From Dentipellis sp. KUC8613 (lineage: Eukaryota; Basidiomycota; Agaricomycetes; Russulales; Hericiaceae): DNA of 64,000 bases. The notes under the pieces are model-generated. The model was not told where the DNA came from and made no database searches. It saw nothing but the letters and a program-made list of their open reading frames with translations. The translations under genes and the position numbers were made by a program. Shown here piece after piece: positions 22,342 to 34,244 of this stretch. Every line of letters begins with the position of its first letter. Position 1 is the stretch's first letter. Location: NCBI GenBank assembly GCA_002286715.1, contig NSJX01000002.1, positions 1,424,299 to 1,488,298 on the forward strand, given 5' to 3'.

Positions 22342-23026
22342 ATATACAACTATCCAAAATTATATTTATCTCTGTTGCATCCATCTGCATGCTCCATCGC
22401 TGTCGAGGTCTTCTTGAGGGTTTCCCGACGTTATCACAGTAGCTCTAGAGTACCCATGCATGTTGTTGTATTTCATGTCTTAACGCACCACTCGCGCATC
22501 TAATAGATCCGTTCATTCATGTTTTGACGATACCCTACCCTTGTACGCATATACCTTTGACGCGTGGTTTGATTGTGGCGCGCGTGTTTCATCATTGGGT
22601 GTTCCGTAGCGGTGAAAAAATAGAAAGCTGCAGCACGCAAGTGTAGAACATTCACTTCATCTCAGATATCAGTTGTTTCAGATGCTGGCAGTTCGAAAAG
22701 TATTTTTTGTGTCGGGCATCAGGGCGTCGGGGGAAAGGAGGATCGTGTCACATGTCACACGAGGGGTACGCGTGCGTCACGGGAGCGGAGCGCGTCTTGT
22801 TTCCGGCCAACTCTTTCAGTGGCTGCACCCTCAGCCTTACCTACTCTCCTCCTTCATACGTACACTCATCCTGAGGGATTGAAAATCAAAGCGTATGTTC
22901 TCTACTCAGCCCGCGAAATCGTCTGACATCGGGCAGGCCACGAATAGAAAGGCTATACCTGGCGCGATCACAAGTGCGCCTGCCATGCATCATCCGAAGT
23001 ATTGCAGCTGACACTGTCCATGCAGA
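22342..23026. other. Intergenic region PHO84/CDC16
   Basis: 3' UTR of PHO84 and promoter of CDC16. The CDC16 ATG is preceded by CTGAC, a pyrimidine stretch and TGCAG, so an intron in its 5' UTR is possible. No other gene seen. Confidence 0.4.
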
Positions 23027-25926
23027 ATGACCTCGACGCCACCTCCAAACCATGTAAACTACACGATACCACCAATCCCCCGCCTGCCTTCTCCCTCCGG
23101 CTCGCGCCATCCACGCACGTCGATCAACTCCTCCTTCTCCTTCGGCCCGCAGTCGCTCGTCAACTCCTTCCTCGACGCCAACACCTCCACGAACCCGCTC
23201 GCGCTCGACCCGAACCGCTCAATTCTCCCCTCGTCCCCGCTGCGCTCCTCGCCTCGCGCGCACCGCCGCGCGAAGGAGAGCGTCGGCCGGCACCCGCTCG
23301 CGAACGACAATACGGACGTCTTTCAGGACTCGGGCGACGAGGACGAGGACGAGGTGGAGTGGGGCATGGTCGACCGCATGCGGCTGTGGCGCCACGACGC
23401 GCTCATGCAGCATCTGTACGAGACGGCTGCGTTCTGGGGCGACAAAATCGTCTCTTGGACCAGTGCGCCTCTTCCTTCCTTTCCTTTTAACTTCTCATTC
23501 TAATCGTGCAGCATAGATGATCCGAACGACGCATTCTGGCTCGCTCAGACGTACTTCATGACGCACCAGTACTCGCGCGCCGAACGCCTCCTCACGCGCC
23601 CCTTCCGCGCAAAGCCCTCCGTGCTCCCGCAGCCGACGCACCGCGCGCACCATCCGTTCTCGCCAAACGGCTTCGGCTCGCCCTCCCCGCCAGGCGACAC
23701 ATCGCTCTTCACCACGGCCCCGCGCGGCCCCACCGCCACGGGGATTCCGTTCCCCGACCTCAAGGGCAAGGGCCGCGAGCTCGACGCGCGCCTGCCGGTC
23801 GGGCCGACCGCGATGATCGACGTCGCGGCGGAGCAGCAGGAGGGCGTGTCGCGCCTCGTCGACATGAGCGTCGTGTGCCGCTACCTGGCCGCGCAGTGCT
23901 TGGTGCGCCAGGGCAAGTGGGCGGAGGCGACGGAGATGCTCGGCGAGGCGAATCCGTTCCGCAATTCGGGGCGGAGTGGGCCGGCGGTGCCGAATACGGA
24001 TGGGGGCATCAAGGTGCGTGGGTTTGGGTGTGTGCGTTTTTTTTGTGGGCTGAAACGGGGATGGGTGCGGGTGCGGATAGGTCGAGGCGTCGATGTGCCA
24101 TTTGCGCGGCTTGTTGATGCTGAAGCTGAATCGGGGCGACCAGGCCAAGGCGTGTTTCATGGAGGCACTTGCGTTGGATGTGAAGTGCTATGATGCGTTC
24201 GACCAGCTTGTGAGCGGCGAGATGATGACGCTCGAAGAAGGTGCTTTCATTGTTATCCTCACATTCGTCGCCCATCTGACCTTGATATAACGCAGAATGG
24301 GAGTTCGTTCAATCACTCGCTTATAGGAGCCAAACGCCAGAAGACGCTGACTTCGTGCGACTGATATACACTGCTCGGCTGCGCAAGTATAAGCACGCCG
24401 AGGACCATGCGCTGACCAGGCGCAGATTGGTGGAGGAATATGGGTTGTCGGATAATCCGGATGTATTGTTCAGCTTTGCAGATGCTTTGTATGCCCAGTT
24501 CCGGTGGGCGGATTGTTTTGTTATTACCTCTCGGTGAGTGCTTTTCCAATAGTGGAATGTATGCGTGTGCTAATGGCCTTGTCGACAGAATATTGGGCCT
24601 TGTTGCGGTACATGCGCCTACAATGCCTCTGCACATCGCGTGTATGCATCACCTCAAGCACTTACACTCAAAACTCTTCATCCTGGCGCACGAACTGGTC
24701 GAGCGCGAGCCGGAATCCGCCATCAGCTGGTACGCGGTCGGCGTCTGGTACCTCACCCAGAAAAAATGGGCCGATGCGCGAACGTACTTCAGGTATGTTC
24801 TCAGTTGGCGCACGTTCCTCTGCGACCCTTGCCGACGTGAAGTGATGCTGCAGCAAAACGTCGTTGATGGACCCGCGCTTCGGGCCTGCGTGGATTGCCT
24901 TTGCACACACGTTCGCGTTCGAGGGCGAGCACGACCATGCGGTCACGGCGTACTCGACCTGTGCACGCATGTTCACCGGGTAAGCTGACGTTTGTTGCTG
25001 TGTCAACGGCGATGGCGCTGATCCGTCTGTGTGGGGGATGCCGGCAGCTCGCATCTGCCCCTGATGTTTGTGGGGATGGAACACATCATCTTGTCGAATT
25101 ACGGCCCTGCGACGGAGGCACTCAATGCTGCGAATTCAATGTGTGATGGAGACCCGCTGCTGATCAATGAGCGTGGTGTCATGGCATTTATTCACGAGCA
25201 GTAAGAGTAGCCTTCTTTTTGGCGGCGAGGGGGAAGCTGATGGACATCTGCTAGATACGAGGAGGCCGCCACATTGTTTCAGCAGGCGCTGGATTTTGCG
25301 CAGGTGACTCAGACGTCGCAGACGACGTGGGCCACGACGTATCTCAATCTCGGCACTTGTTACCGAAAACTGGGGTCCGCGATTTCCTCTGATGCGGCAA
25401 GCCGGCATGCTGATTGTGGTGTGATGTAGGCGCCTGGAGGACGCGAAGAACGCATATACCAAGGTGCTCGAGATCGACAATCGCTCCGCTGCCGCGCTGG
25501 GCTTCCTCGGGCTCGTATACCATCTAATGGGCCGCCTTAATGACGCGATAACCAAATACCACGAGGTACGTGCCTCATCGCTCATTGTGCCTTGCATGCA
25601 GCACGTCATGACCAACGCCCTTACTCGCTGACCCTGCCCATGCACAGGCGCTCTCGATAAACCCCATCAACGGGCACGTGCTGGACCTGCTGAACCTCGC
25701 GCTCGAGATCGGCGCGGACGAGGGCATGTTCGGGCCCCACGGTGCGCTCGGCAGCGAGGAGGCGTGGACCGCGCGCATGAAGGAGCACACGGAAAAGGAG
25801 CGTCAGCTGAAGGCCGTGCGGCAGAAGGCTGCGCCCACGCCCCTGACGGACGCCGCGCCGAACGAGGAGACGGTGTTTGGACACCTGCCATTGCGCGCGG
25901 GGGAGGATCGAATGGCGCTAGGATAG
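23027..25926 (+). CDS. CDC16: Anaphase-promoting complex subunit Cdc16/Cut9 (APC6)
   Basis: TPR scaffold subunit of the APC/C ubiquitin ligase, roughly 700 residues. A disordered N-terminus carrying the acidic stretch DSGDEDEDEVEWG leads into helical pairs: RMRLWRHDALMQHLYETAAF, AFWLAQTYFMTHQYSRAERL, a long Pro/Gly insert, SVVCRYLAAQCLVRQGKWAE, SMCHLRGLLMLKLNRGDQAK, LHIACMHHLKHLHSKLFILA, ESAISWYAVGVWYLTQKKWA, FGPAWIAFAHTFAFEGEHDH, LMFVGMEHIILSNYGPATEA, DPLLINERGVMAFIHEQYEE, WATTYLNLGTCYRKLGRLED and ALGFLGLVYHLMGRLNDAIT. The ISWYAVGxYY-like and NERGVxAF segments are characteristic of Cut9/Cdc16. Many small introns occur. The 5' half is very GC-rich compared with the 3' half. Confidence 0.92.
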
Positions 25927-26227
25927 GCAGTGGACTGGTGGAGGGGGGCTGTTCGCTATCTAGATGAGCACTTGGATCGTGAATTGATTGCAAGATACCA
26001 AATCCCCTCGCGAATCGGTCGGGCAGTCTTGGATGGATGGCGGTAATTGTGACACTCTTCGCTTGGCGGGAGGGGATCGGATGTTATATTGATGATATGC
26101 ACTAACAATTACAGCATTCTAAAAGGCCCAAAATGAATTGGTGCTCCTGTATCCGCCCAAAAATACGCAGACGTCTATCTCTCATGATCAGAGGGCTTCT
26201 TCAATGAGAGCCTCCTTCGATTTGCTT
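25927..26227. other. Convergent spacer
   Basis: 3' ends of CDC16 (+) and P450-1 (-). No gene seen. Confidence 0.4.
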
Positions 26228-28308
26228 CTAATTTGACAAGTGCAAGGGAATGGGAGCGGTTGCCTGGAGAATCAACGTGAGTGAGCCGCGCATGTCATCA
26301 GTGGATTTGCCGTGAGTGACATACTGGACAGGCAAGTTGTTATACCGCACTGGTGGCCTGATTTCCTGCCCGTCCTCGCTAGTTTGGCATTTGAAGTCGA
26401 CAGTTGCTAACGCTGTGACGATGATCATCCATAGCGATCGCTGTGCGACGGCCATGCCCGGACACACCCTGCGAATATCTGAGCTATTCCGTCCACCAGT
26501 GCAAAAAAGAAATGGGGACACACCTGCGGCCGTATCCGAATGTCGGCTCAGTGGGGTTCAAGAGGTTTTTGTCCAAGTGACGCTCTGGTCGAAACTCGTC
26601 TGGCTTCTCATAGACATCGGGGTCTTGCATGATCCCCCTACGTGTCACTGATATGAGCGCTGGCAGAGAGACCTGCAGGCATAGCTCACCATGCGTTGAC
26701 CATTATCGTGCTTCCGCAGGGAATGGCCCATCCGTTGTATGTGAACTCCTTCTCTACGAGGTGTGGGAAAACTGTTCCATAGTTCAGTGCTGATCCACTG
26801 ACGAATGTGCAGAGGTCTTACTCATAGGTACGGACGGCTTCCACCTGAACGCTTCCTTCATTATGCACTCGATGTAGGGCATAGAGGGACGGTCCGCAAA
26901 TTCGGGTAAGCGATCGGTGCCGACGACTGAGTCGATTTCTGCTTGTGCCTTCCGCTGAATCTCGGGATACAGGATCATGGCGAGCACGAAGGTGGAAAGC
27001 ATGGAGATGCTCTTTAGGAACCAGGGCACCGTTCAGAACCAATGCTGTTATTCAGGGCGAGAGCACTCACCGTATCCGAACCGCCTGTTCGGACCACACA
27101 ATCAATTGACAATTATTCGCTTCTTATGGAGGTACTTACCAAGGTATGAGCTGGTCGCTGTCCATTTGATGATATCCGTCATCTCCTCATTTGCCTTCGG
27201 GTCGAAGTCTTGGGTGATCTCCGAGACCACAGACGACTCCGCCCTCCCTTCCGCCTGCAGCAGGTTAGCAACACAAGCATCGTTCGGCGTTTCCTCGGCA
27301 CTTACAATTTCGGCCAACGCTTGTTCGAACGGCTCCGTCGTAATGCGATGCACGATTCCGGTTCTCCAGTTGTGTGCTCTTCTTATGAATGGCGCAGGGA
27401 ACCAGGATGGCAGATAGCGAACTGTGCGCGTGTGCGATCAGCATGGTAGCGGTGGTAAGAGTATGGGAATATGATTCACGGATGGGGAATACATCCACCG
27501 GCCAACTGCCAGGGCGAGTGGACCTTTCGAAAGACTGCAAGGCTTTCTCTGCGAGCTCGACGAACGGCGCGTGATCGGGAGATATCGGTAGGCCGTACGT
27601 TATGCGACCTATACCGACATTGACGGCTCTGACCGAAATACAGTGGCATATCAGAATGAGGCATGCATGAGCAGAGATATGGCACGTACCGGCGAAGTTC
27701 TGGTAGGACATCCATGGGGCGTTGTAGGATGCGGGCGACGAAAGTCACGGCGTTCCGTTGAATTTCGGGGAGGTACTTCTCCAGGGAACTGGGGCTGAGG
27801 CCTTTGTGGAGGTAAGTGCGTGTGAGCTTCATGCGCTTCCCAGCAGGCACCATGGGCAGGATTCCACCCCATCCTGACCTATCGTCTGAAGTGAGCAGGG
27901 GACCCGCCGATTATGGACGTCTCAAGAACTCACATGGATGCCATAGCGAGCACTGGGCGGCTCGACGAGGCGGATGAGTTCTTCTCCATGATCTCATGTG
28001 CTGCTTGATGGCTATTCACAATGATGAACTGGCGGCCGAGTACGGTCGCGGATGTCACTGGACCTGGTTGCAATGCGTTGGTACTACTGCCACGATGACC
28101 AGATTCGAGACTGACCATATTTCTTCCCCCAGCGAGCAAATTGTACCCAAGGCGTCGTTGATAGCTGGAGTAGATTTCCGAGGATAGGAAGCGGGGTTGG
28201 GCCGGGAGGCAAGTTCCTTCTGGAAACAAACTCCCATATTCCTGACACAACAACAGCGGCAGATAACAGGGCAAGCAACACTGTTGAAAAGGTGTTATAG
28301 TCTGGCAT
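26228..28308 (-). CDS. Cytochrome P450 monooxygenase, copy 1
   Basis: Membrane-bound microsomal P450 of the basidiomycete type. Reading 28308 to 26228 and splicing about ten introns, I see a hydrophobic anchor (TVLLALLSAAVVVSGIW), the proline hinge LPPGPTPLPILGNLLQL, a B-helix region GPVTSATVLGRQFIIVNS, the C-helix region (KLTRTYLHKGLSPSSLEKYL), WTATSSYLGGGSDT in the I helix (GGSDT for the usual AGxDT), the ExxR of the K helix in ECIMKEAFRWKPS, the PERF-like EFRPERHL, and the haem loop FGYGRRVCPGM with its Cys ligand. All frames connect, so the gene looks functional. Start is MPDYNTFSTVLL at 28308. It is about 0.8 kb from a second, closely related P450 in the same orientation. No substrate can be assigned. 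Confidence 0.88.
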
Positions 28309-29099
28309 CGCGGGTGTGCCGATGTCGTGGTCCACTTGATTAAGTCCCAGCACGGCCAGTTATTATATAGCGGTAGATCCTTTGGCTCTCGACATCAACG
28401 GATCAGCTCTAAGCGGCTCGGCGTTCGCGTCGCTGCTCGTTTCTTCGCCATCTAGTTTTGGCTCAGGCCCGACCAAAACTGAAATATTGAATGCGGTTCA
28501 ATGGTACAGTGCATACATACCCCTCACGACGTTCATCGCGAGAGGGGAAGTGACTCCGGAGCGGTGAGCATGCTCTTTGACCAAATTCAGACGTGGTGCC
28601 TTGTAGGGTGGTCAACGTCAATCAAGCTCCAGCGGTTCGAAACATTCGATCCACCCCCAGTTTTGTCACGGTATCCTTTACTCGATAGCAAATGTACTTC
28701 ATTGCCGTAAGCACACTCCGTTCGGCCAGCAGGCGCAGGAGATCGAATTGAAAACAGGACACGCTACAATTCATCGCTATACAGAGACCCCGTCCTCAAA
28801 GCCGTTCTATGGCGAGAACTTCTATTGGTAACATTCTGAGGCAAGCATCCGGCCAATGTAGATTCAGATATAAATAGTTCAGTGGATATTCTTAGTGAAA
28901 GAACGCAGCCCAAACACGCCACAAGCCTATGCATGCATTCGATCCATGGGCGACGCGCGAGTGCTTGCGATTCAGTGGCGTTCCCACAAACATGTGTCGA
29001 TAAGAACACCAGTCATGGAGTTCCTGGGTCGAATAACACAAGGAAACGGACATGGCTGCCTGAGAAACCGATGAGTTATTAATCGCAGGTCAGAAACCT
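28309..29099. other. Spacer between tandem P450 genes
   Basis: Promoter of P450-1 and 3' flank of P450-2. No gene supported. Confidence 0.4.
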
Positions 29100-31133
29100 C
29101 TACGTGTCTGCACCACGAAATGATCGAACTGACTGTACAGGTAGTTCGTTGTACTTCCTCTGAGGTTTGATCTCCGCGCCATCAACTGACGTCTGGGGAC
29201 ATATGTCCACCGTAGCGAGCATTGTGGCCATGAACATCCAAAGGGATTTGTTCGCTAAAGGTGCGCCTGGGCATACCCTGCACGAATATCAGAATTTGAT
29301 TCGGGAAAGGCGACGTCCTTTAGCTAAGCACCAGTACCTACCTGCGGCCGTATCCGAAAGTCGGCTCAGTAGGATCTAGGACACTTCCATTCCAGTGTCG
29401 TTCTGGCTTGAACTCGTTCGGATTCTCGTACATTTCATTCTCTTTCAGGATACCCCTTGAAAGATGCCAAAAAAATAAGAATCAGTATCGGAACAGAGCC
29501 CGCTAAAATGTTCCTTGCCAAATGTTTGCGATCACTAAGCTGCCCTTCGGAAAGAGCCAGCCTTGATAGGTGAATGATTTCTCCACTAGATGGGGGAAGA
29601 CTGGGGAGGATCATGGACCAATAAGACCCCCTAATGACGGATGGAACGCACCCATTGGCGCCGGCGGTTGCCAACGATACAGCTCTTTCAATATACAATC
29701 CAAGTACGGAAGAGAAGGCCGGTCCGAGAACTCGGGAAGGCGGTCGACACCTACCACCGAATCCATTTCTGCTTGAGCTTTGCGTTGAATATCTGGATGA
29801 AGGACCATAGCTAAGACAAAAGACGAAAGGATGGAGATGCTCTGGGTTCAAATGTAAATTATACGGAATCGCGCGTACTTCAGGAATAGGATTGCATACG
29901 GTGTCTGATCCACCTATTCCATATTCAGTTGTCAGGGAATTCAACTGTCCCTTCGTAGGGTATAACTTACCCAAATACGAAGCGGCAGCAGTCCACTTGA
30001 TCAAGTCCAACGCGCTGCCGTCGCACTTTAAATCCGGATGGTCTCTCATTAAATCTGCGACCAAGCATAGTTTTCCCTTTCCTTGTGCCTACAGCATATT
30101 TAAGAGGATTTCTATGAACGACAGAATATACAGTTGGATACGAACGATGTCCTCTATTGCCTGCTGGAGGGGTACCTCGGCAACCTCTTGCACGACACCG
30201 GTCCGCCAGTGCTTCGCGGCTCTCACGAAGGGAAATGGTACCCAGTCAGGAAGATGGCGTACTGCATACTAGAGGGTCAGATTTGCGCCGAAATGCTGCG
30301 AATAAATCTGCCTCACGTGCTGTGATCAGATCCACAGACCAGCGCCCAGGCCGAGTGGAGTGCTCGAATGACTGCAACGCTCGTTCAGCTAATTCAACAA
30401 AAGGAGCATCGGTGGGCGAAACGTCAAATCCATAGCTGATGCGACCGATGCTCGTGTTGATTGCCCTGGCCAAGTATGAGAGCTTTGTTCGAGCAGAGCC
30501 TCTGAAGACGCACCTTCTAATCTCTCTCAGGGGGGAATCAGGGTATTGCAGCAGCCTGTAAACAAACACAACAGCATTATGCTGCATACTACCGTCGTAT
30601 TTGTGTAAAGCAGAGAGGCCGATGGTCTTATGAAGATTGGCACGAATGTGTCGAAGACGCTTCCCCGAAGGTACTTATCATAGGAAGAAGGTCACCCCAT
30701 CCTGATCTTCGATGCATCAACTTTAAGAAATTATTACAAGATAATTCAAAAACCTTACAAGCTAGCCATGGGAAGGTATGGTCTACTAGTCGTCAAGACG
30801 GAGTTTTGATCTAGGATCTCGGAAGCGACTTTGTGGTCGTTTATTATGAACATTTTCCGTCCAAAAAGAGTGGCAAACGTGACTGGGCCTATCCAAAAGC
30901 AAAATAAATAAGTTTTGGGAGAAAACGCCCGTCGAAGGCGCACCATATCTCTTTCCCCAGCAGGAAAAGACTTTCCAAGGTGTCAGCGACATCTGAAGAC
31001 CATTTCCGACAATCGGCAGGGGAAATGGACCAGGAGGGGAGTTCTTCCTGGCATCAAATTGCCATATCCATGATGCCAGAGACAGAGCGACCATTAACGA
31101 GGCAACCAGCTGTTGGGGAGATAGGAAGCCCAT
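29100..31133 (-). pseudogene. Cytochrome P450, copy 2, frameshifted
   Basis: Tandem paralogue of P450-1 with the same exon order. It starts MGFLSPQQLVASLMVALSLA, followed by the hinge SPPGPFPLPIVGNGLQM, GPVTFATLFGRKMFIINDHK, WTAAASYLGGSDT, the K helix CILKELYRWQPPAPM, EFKPERHW and the intact haem loop FGYGRRVCPG. Compared with copy 1, the exon after SGWGDLLPM has four extra bases near 30671-30683 before the conserved PSGKRL segment, shifting the frame to an early stop. No alternative splice repaired it. One intron (29456-29518) begins GC instead of GT at the site where copy 1 has GTGAGC. All other motifs are intact, so this is either a recent pseudogene or a sequencing error. The C-terminus also stops about 20 residues earlier than copy 1. 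Confidence 0.65.
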
Positions 31134-31685
31134 GAACAAGGTAGCAAACAAGACTCGGATGAAGGAGCAGGCGTCAAGAACCCATCTTTTATACCCGTGC
31201 GGAGTTGATGGTGAGAATCATCCCGGTAATCACTATTTCAAGTATTTCCGGTATGGTCTTGCTCATAGATCAGCTCGAGGCACTCAGCTTCTGCTGCAGG
31301 TAATTGTGCGATCATGCTAGAGACCCGTCAAGCCACGCCGTAGTTGGAAAAAGATGGCTCGAGAGCATAACGGAGTAACGAGTGTTTCTCCGCCGCGTAA
31401 AACATGACATACGGCTATATATTGACATCTGTTCCCCGGTGAGAAAAGAGCCTAGATAGCTGGAGGGATATTCGGGGCAAGGGCCACAAGCCTGAGGCTA
31501 CTACATAGAGCAACCACGACACTTTCCTGATTTGGGTGGCGGTCGCGTGACGCGGCCGGTTGCCGACGCGTCGTCCTTGGGCAGAATCGGTAGCAGTACT
31601 GCGACTTCCTTCACACATACTCCCATAACATAACGTTGGCCGCTGCTCTGTCTATCAACAAGTTATCCCTCATCCTCCACTCTTT
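31134..31685. other. Divergent intergenic region
   Basis: 5' flanks of P450-2 (-) and the DUF1748-like gene (+). No gene seen. Confidence 0.4.
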
Positions 31686-31982
31686 ATGACTATGATTGGT
31701 CGTCTCACCCACTACGCGGTCGACGCCGTTCTCGTGTCTACGCTTCTTGCTGGTGTCAGGCGGTCGTCCGGGTTTAGGTGCGTGAAGTTGCATGGAAGTT
31801 ACGTCCACGGTATCTGATAGATATGCCCGTGGTTGGATCACCTACGCAGACCGCAGACAGACTCAATATCTGATGCAACCACTCGTTCTCTCGTAGAACA
31901 GTATCTGGGCATTGGCGAGAAGGTCTTCGATGTAGCGCAGGCGACCATTGTCAACAGTGCATACTTCAAGCGCGATGCTTAA
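31686..31982 (+). CDS. DUF1748-like small protein
   Basis: Two exons (31686-31777 and 31850-31982) separated by a 72-nt intron give 74 residues: MTMIGRLTHYAVDAVLVSTL, LAGVRRSSGFRP, then SLVEQYLGIGEKVFDVAQAT and IVNSAYFKRDA. This matches my memory of the fungal DUF1748 family, short proteins with one N-terminal hydrophobic helix thought to be associated with mitochondria; the family function is not established. A second in-frame ATG at 31692 is an equally good start (MIGRLTH). It lies between the P450 pair and an unknown membrane protein, with no evident functional link. Confidence 0.78.
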
Positions 31983-32757
31983 ACGCACAACCTTGGAAGG
32001 GAAGTAAGGGTCGCGTCTTATAGGTTCTGTAGCTTGCATATAGGCGGGGCGAATTGTGGGCGTGGCTTTAGAACGTTCACGGCAGTTTTCTATTAGTATT
32101 GAGGTCTTGGAAACAATGTGTATGTGCCATCGGATTCTCTGTTCCTTATCTTATTCGTTTGTATTCCGCCACGCAGGATCCCTCTATTTCTCACGTCGAA
32201 GCCGACGTTAATTCAGTGATCATCGTGAGGGTCGTTATCAAATAGTGTCGACCTTAGAACCTGCCTTTCGTACATCACAGCCAATTATTCCCCGTGAAGC
32301 TGCGGTGAACTTTCCGTTGGTTTCGATGACTTGAACGTAACATTGCTCCATTCCATATTGAATGGAAGAAATCCTGGCCTTGCAAAATTTATCTGACGTT
32401 TAGCAGGTTTACGTCTCTCTTACAATTCTTCAGTCAACAGGCGGACTGTAATGGCGATACGATTCTGGTCTGCCCTACGTATCCGTTGTCGAAATACCCT
32501 TTTATTGCCTCTCACAGACAATTACGGCGAGCTGGCGATTCCTCTTGGCCTGCTCAAGATCCTATTTTGCTGTCACTTCTGGCAGATATGGTCTGTGCAT
32601 TCTGCTTTCATTCCTCCGCCATATCCTTGAGCCACTTTATCACGCTCTTCACGCCTGAATCAACGTGATTGTGACCAGTTGGTATCGTCCTGAGGGCTGT
32701 GGGATCACCCATAAATAACTGACTGAAATCGAAGCAGCTCATACATCCTTCTTCCCC
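31983..32757. other. Intergenic region
   Basis: About 775 bp without a recognisable gene. It holds the promoter of the next gene (CATAAATA near 32709 is a weak TATA candidate). Confidence 0.4.
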
Positions 32758-33665
32758 ATGGACGCCTTCAAAAAGCTCAACGACGTGGTTCAAGACACGA
32801 CGAAGAACTTGGTCCGGGACAGTCAACAGGCTGCTAATGGTATTGCCAATGCTACCATCGGAAATCCTCCTTTCGGCGGAGCCTCTCATCCTCCCAGTGT
32901 GTCCGACGTCAGTGATCACAAGACTTCAAATAGTGTACCTGCTGATCCTGTGCAGGTGGGTCGCTTCGTCCGCTTGCCTCAAGATTAATCACTCACGCAG
33001 CGACTCATTCCTGTAGGTTGCTAACAATGTTTTCGATCAAATAAATGCAACGCTTGGCAATGTCACTCCTCAACTTGGTCGTGTAAAGCCCCATTCTTTC
33101 ATTACCTAGAGGAAAGAACCTTGACCTTGATGTTCTCAGTCAGCCGATGCACTGGCCAACAATTTCTCGTCCGCTCCACCATTCGGCGCTCCACCCATTC
33201 CTCGACTTCCTTCCGATACCCGTATCCCACGTATCAGCACGCTTTTCAATACAAGTCTGCCCATCAGGCGCCGCTTTGAAGATTTCTGGAACGAGATCCG
33301 CGAGTTCGTCATCCGTATCTTCTACTCCCTCCTCCCAATCAGCTGGGGCATGACTTTCGCAAATTTCTTGATAAGCCTCGGGACTCGCCTCTTCGTAAGC
33401 GTTGTATCCGTTCTTTTCCAAAATCCATTATTGACCACCCTTTGGCCAGTTCTTGCCGTTCATCTTCGGAGTCCGGATCTACGAGAGTAGGATCAGACTG
33501 GTAGCCCCCTGGCTTCCTTCCTTCGTGGGCATAGCCAATGCGCTGTTCCCTATGGGGCTTCCGCGTATCCCCAGCATCGGTGACGTTCTAAACGGCATTG
33601 TCCAGGCAGGTCAGAAACCGCTTCCCAACCTGCCGCTGCCTCCGGACCTTTTCAAGGACAACTAA
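32758..33665 (+). CDS. Putative membrane-associated protein of unknown function
   Basis: Not recognised. Four exons (32758-32955, 33017-33077, 33144-33394, 33450-33665) give 241 residues. The N-terminal third is polar (MDAFKKLNDVVQDTTKNLVR and a Ser/Pro-rich stretch). The middle has PPFGAPPIPRLPSDTRIPRI. The second half carries hydrophobic stretches (REFVIRIFYSLLPISWGMTF, continuing ANFLISLGTRLFFLPFIFGV), consistent with one or two membrane segments, and a second region IANALFPMGLPRIPSIGDVL. The tail PNLPLPPDLFKDN is proline-rich. All splice sites are GT-AG and in phase, which argues for a real gene. The neighbouring acyltransferases are also membrane proteins, but no shared role can be claimed. 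Confidence 0.68.
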
Positions 33666-34244
33666 ATACCACTCACTGAAGTATCGGAAGGGTGCAAACC
33701 AGACGAACTCCCGGACCCAGTTATAATCCTGTCCAAGCGATTTTGTTTCACGTCTTTCGCATCTTCGTTTAGAGCCCGCCCGCTTATAGAGGTCACGGCT
33801 GAAGTTTTCCTGAACCGACTCGACTCATCTCCTCTGCACCATTCAAACGTTCAATTTTTTCTTGATCTGTGTGTATATGATACGTTGAATAGTCTTTTTG
33901 ATCTCACCGTATGACATGCGTCTGATTCATTATAAACAAGGCTTCGTGTCGCCACCTCATTAGTTCGCTACATACTTGCCCGATATGGCCTGACAACCGC
34001 TAGGATCAGCCCCGCCGCGTCCACAGTAGCTATGGAGGGTTACCACAACCAACAGCATGCTCAATCACTTGGAATTATGGATCATCACTATTGCATGCGA
34101 TCAATGCTTGTCTCCCATGCCGCCGCTCGCTACACTGAACCTATGCAGGATTCTCCGGCTGCATAGTACAAACCAATGGAGTGGTATAAGAGGAAAGGAC
34201 TTTGGACAACTGGAAGGCCATCTTTACAGAAGGCACGTGGATAA
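33666..34244. other. 5' flank of acyltransferase copy 1
   Basis: Shares short blocks with the region upstream of copy 2, notably CATGCTCAAyCmCTTGGA (near 34055 and 35915). This shows that the tandem duplication included upstream DNA. ATGs at 34032 and 34057 exist, but I found no splice that joins them in phase to the acyltransferase. Confidence 0.45.
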
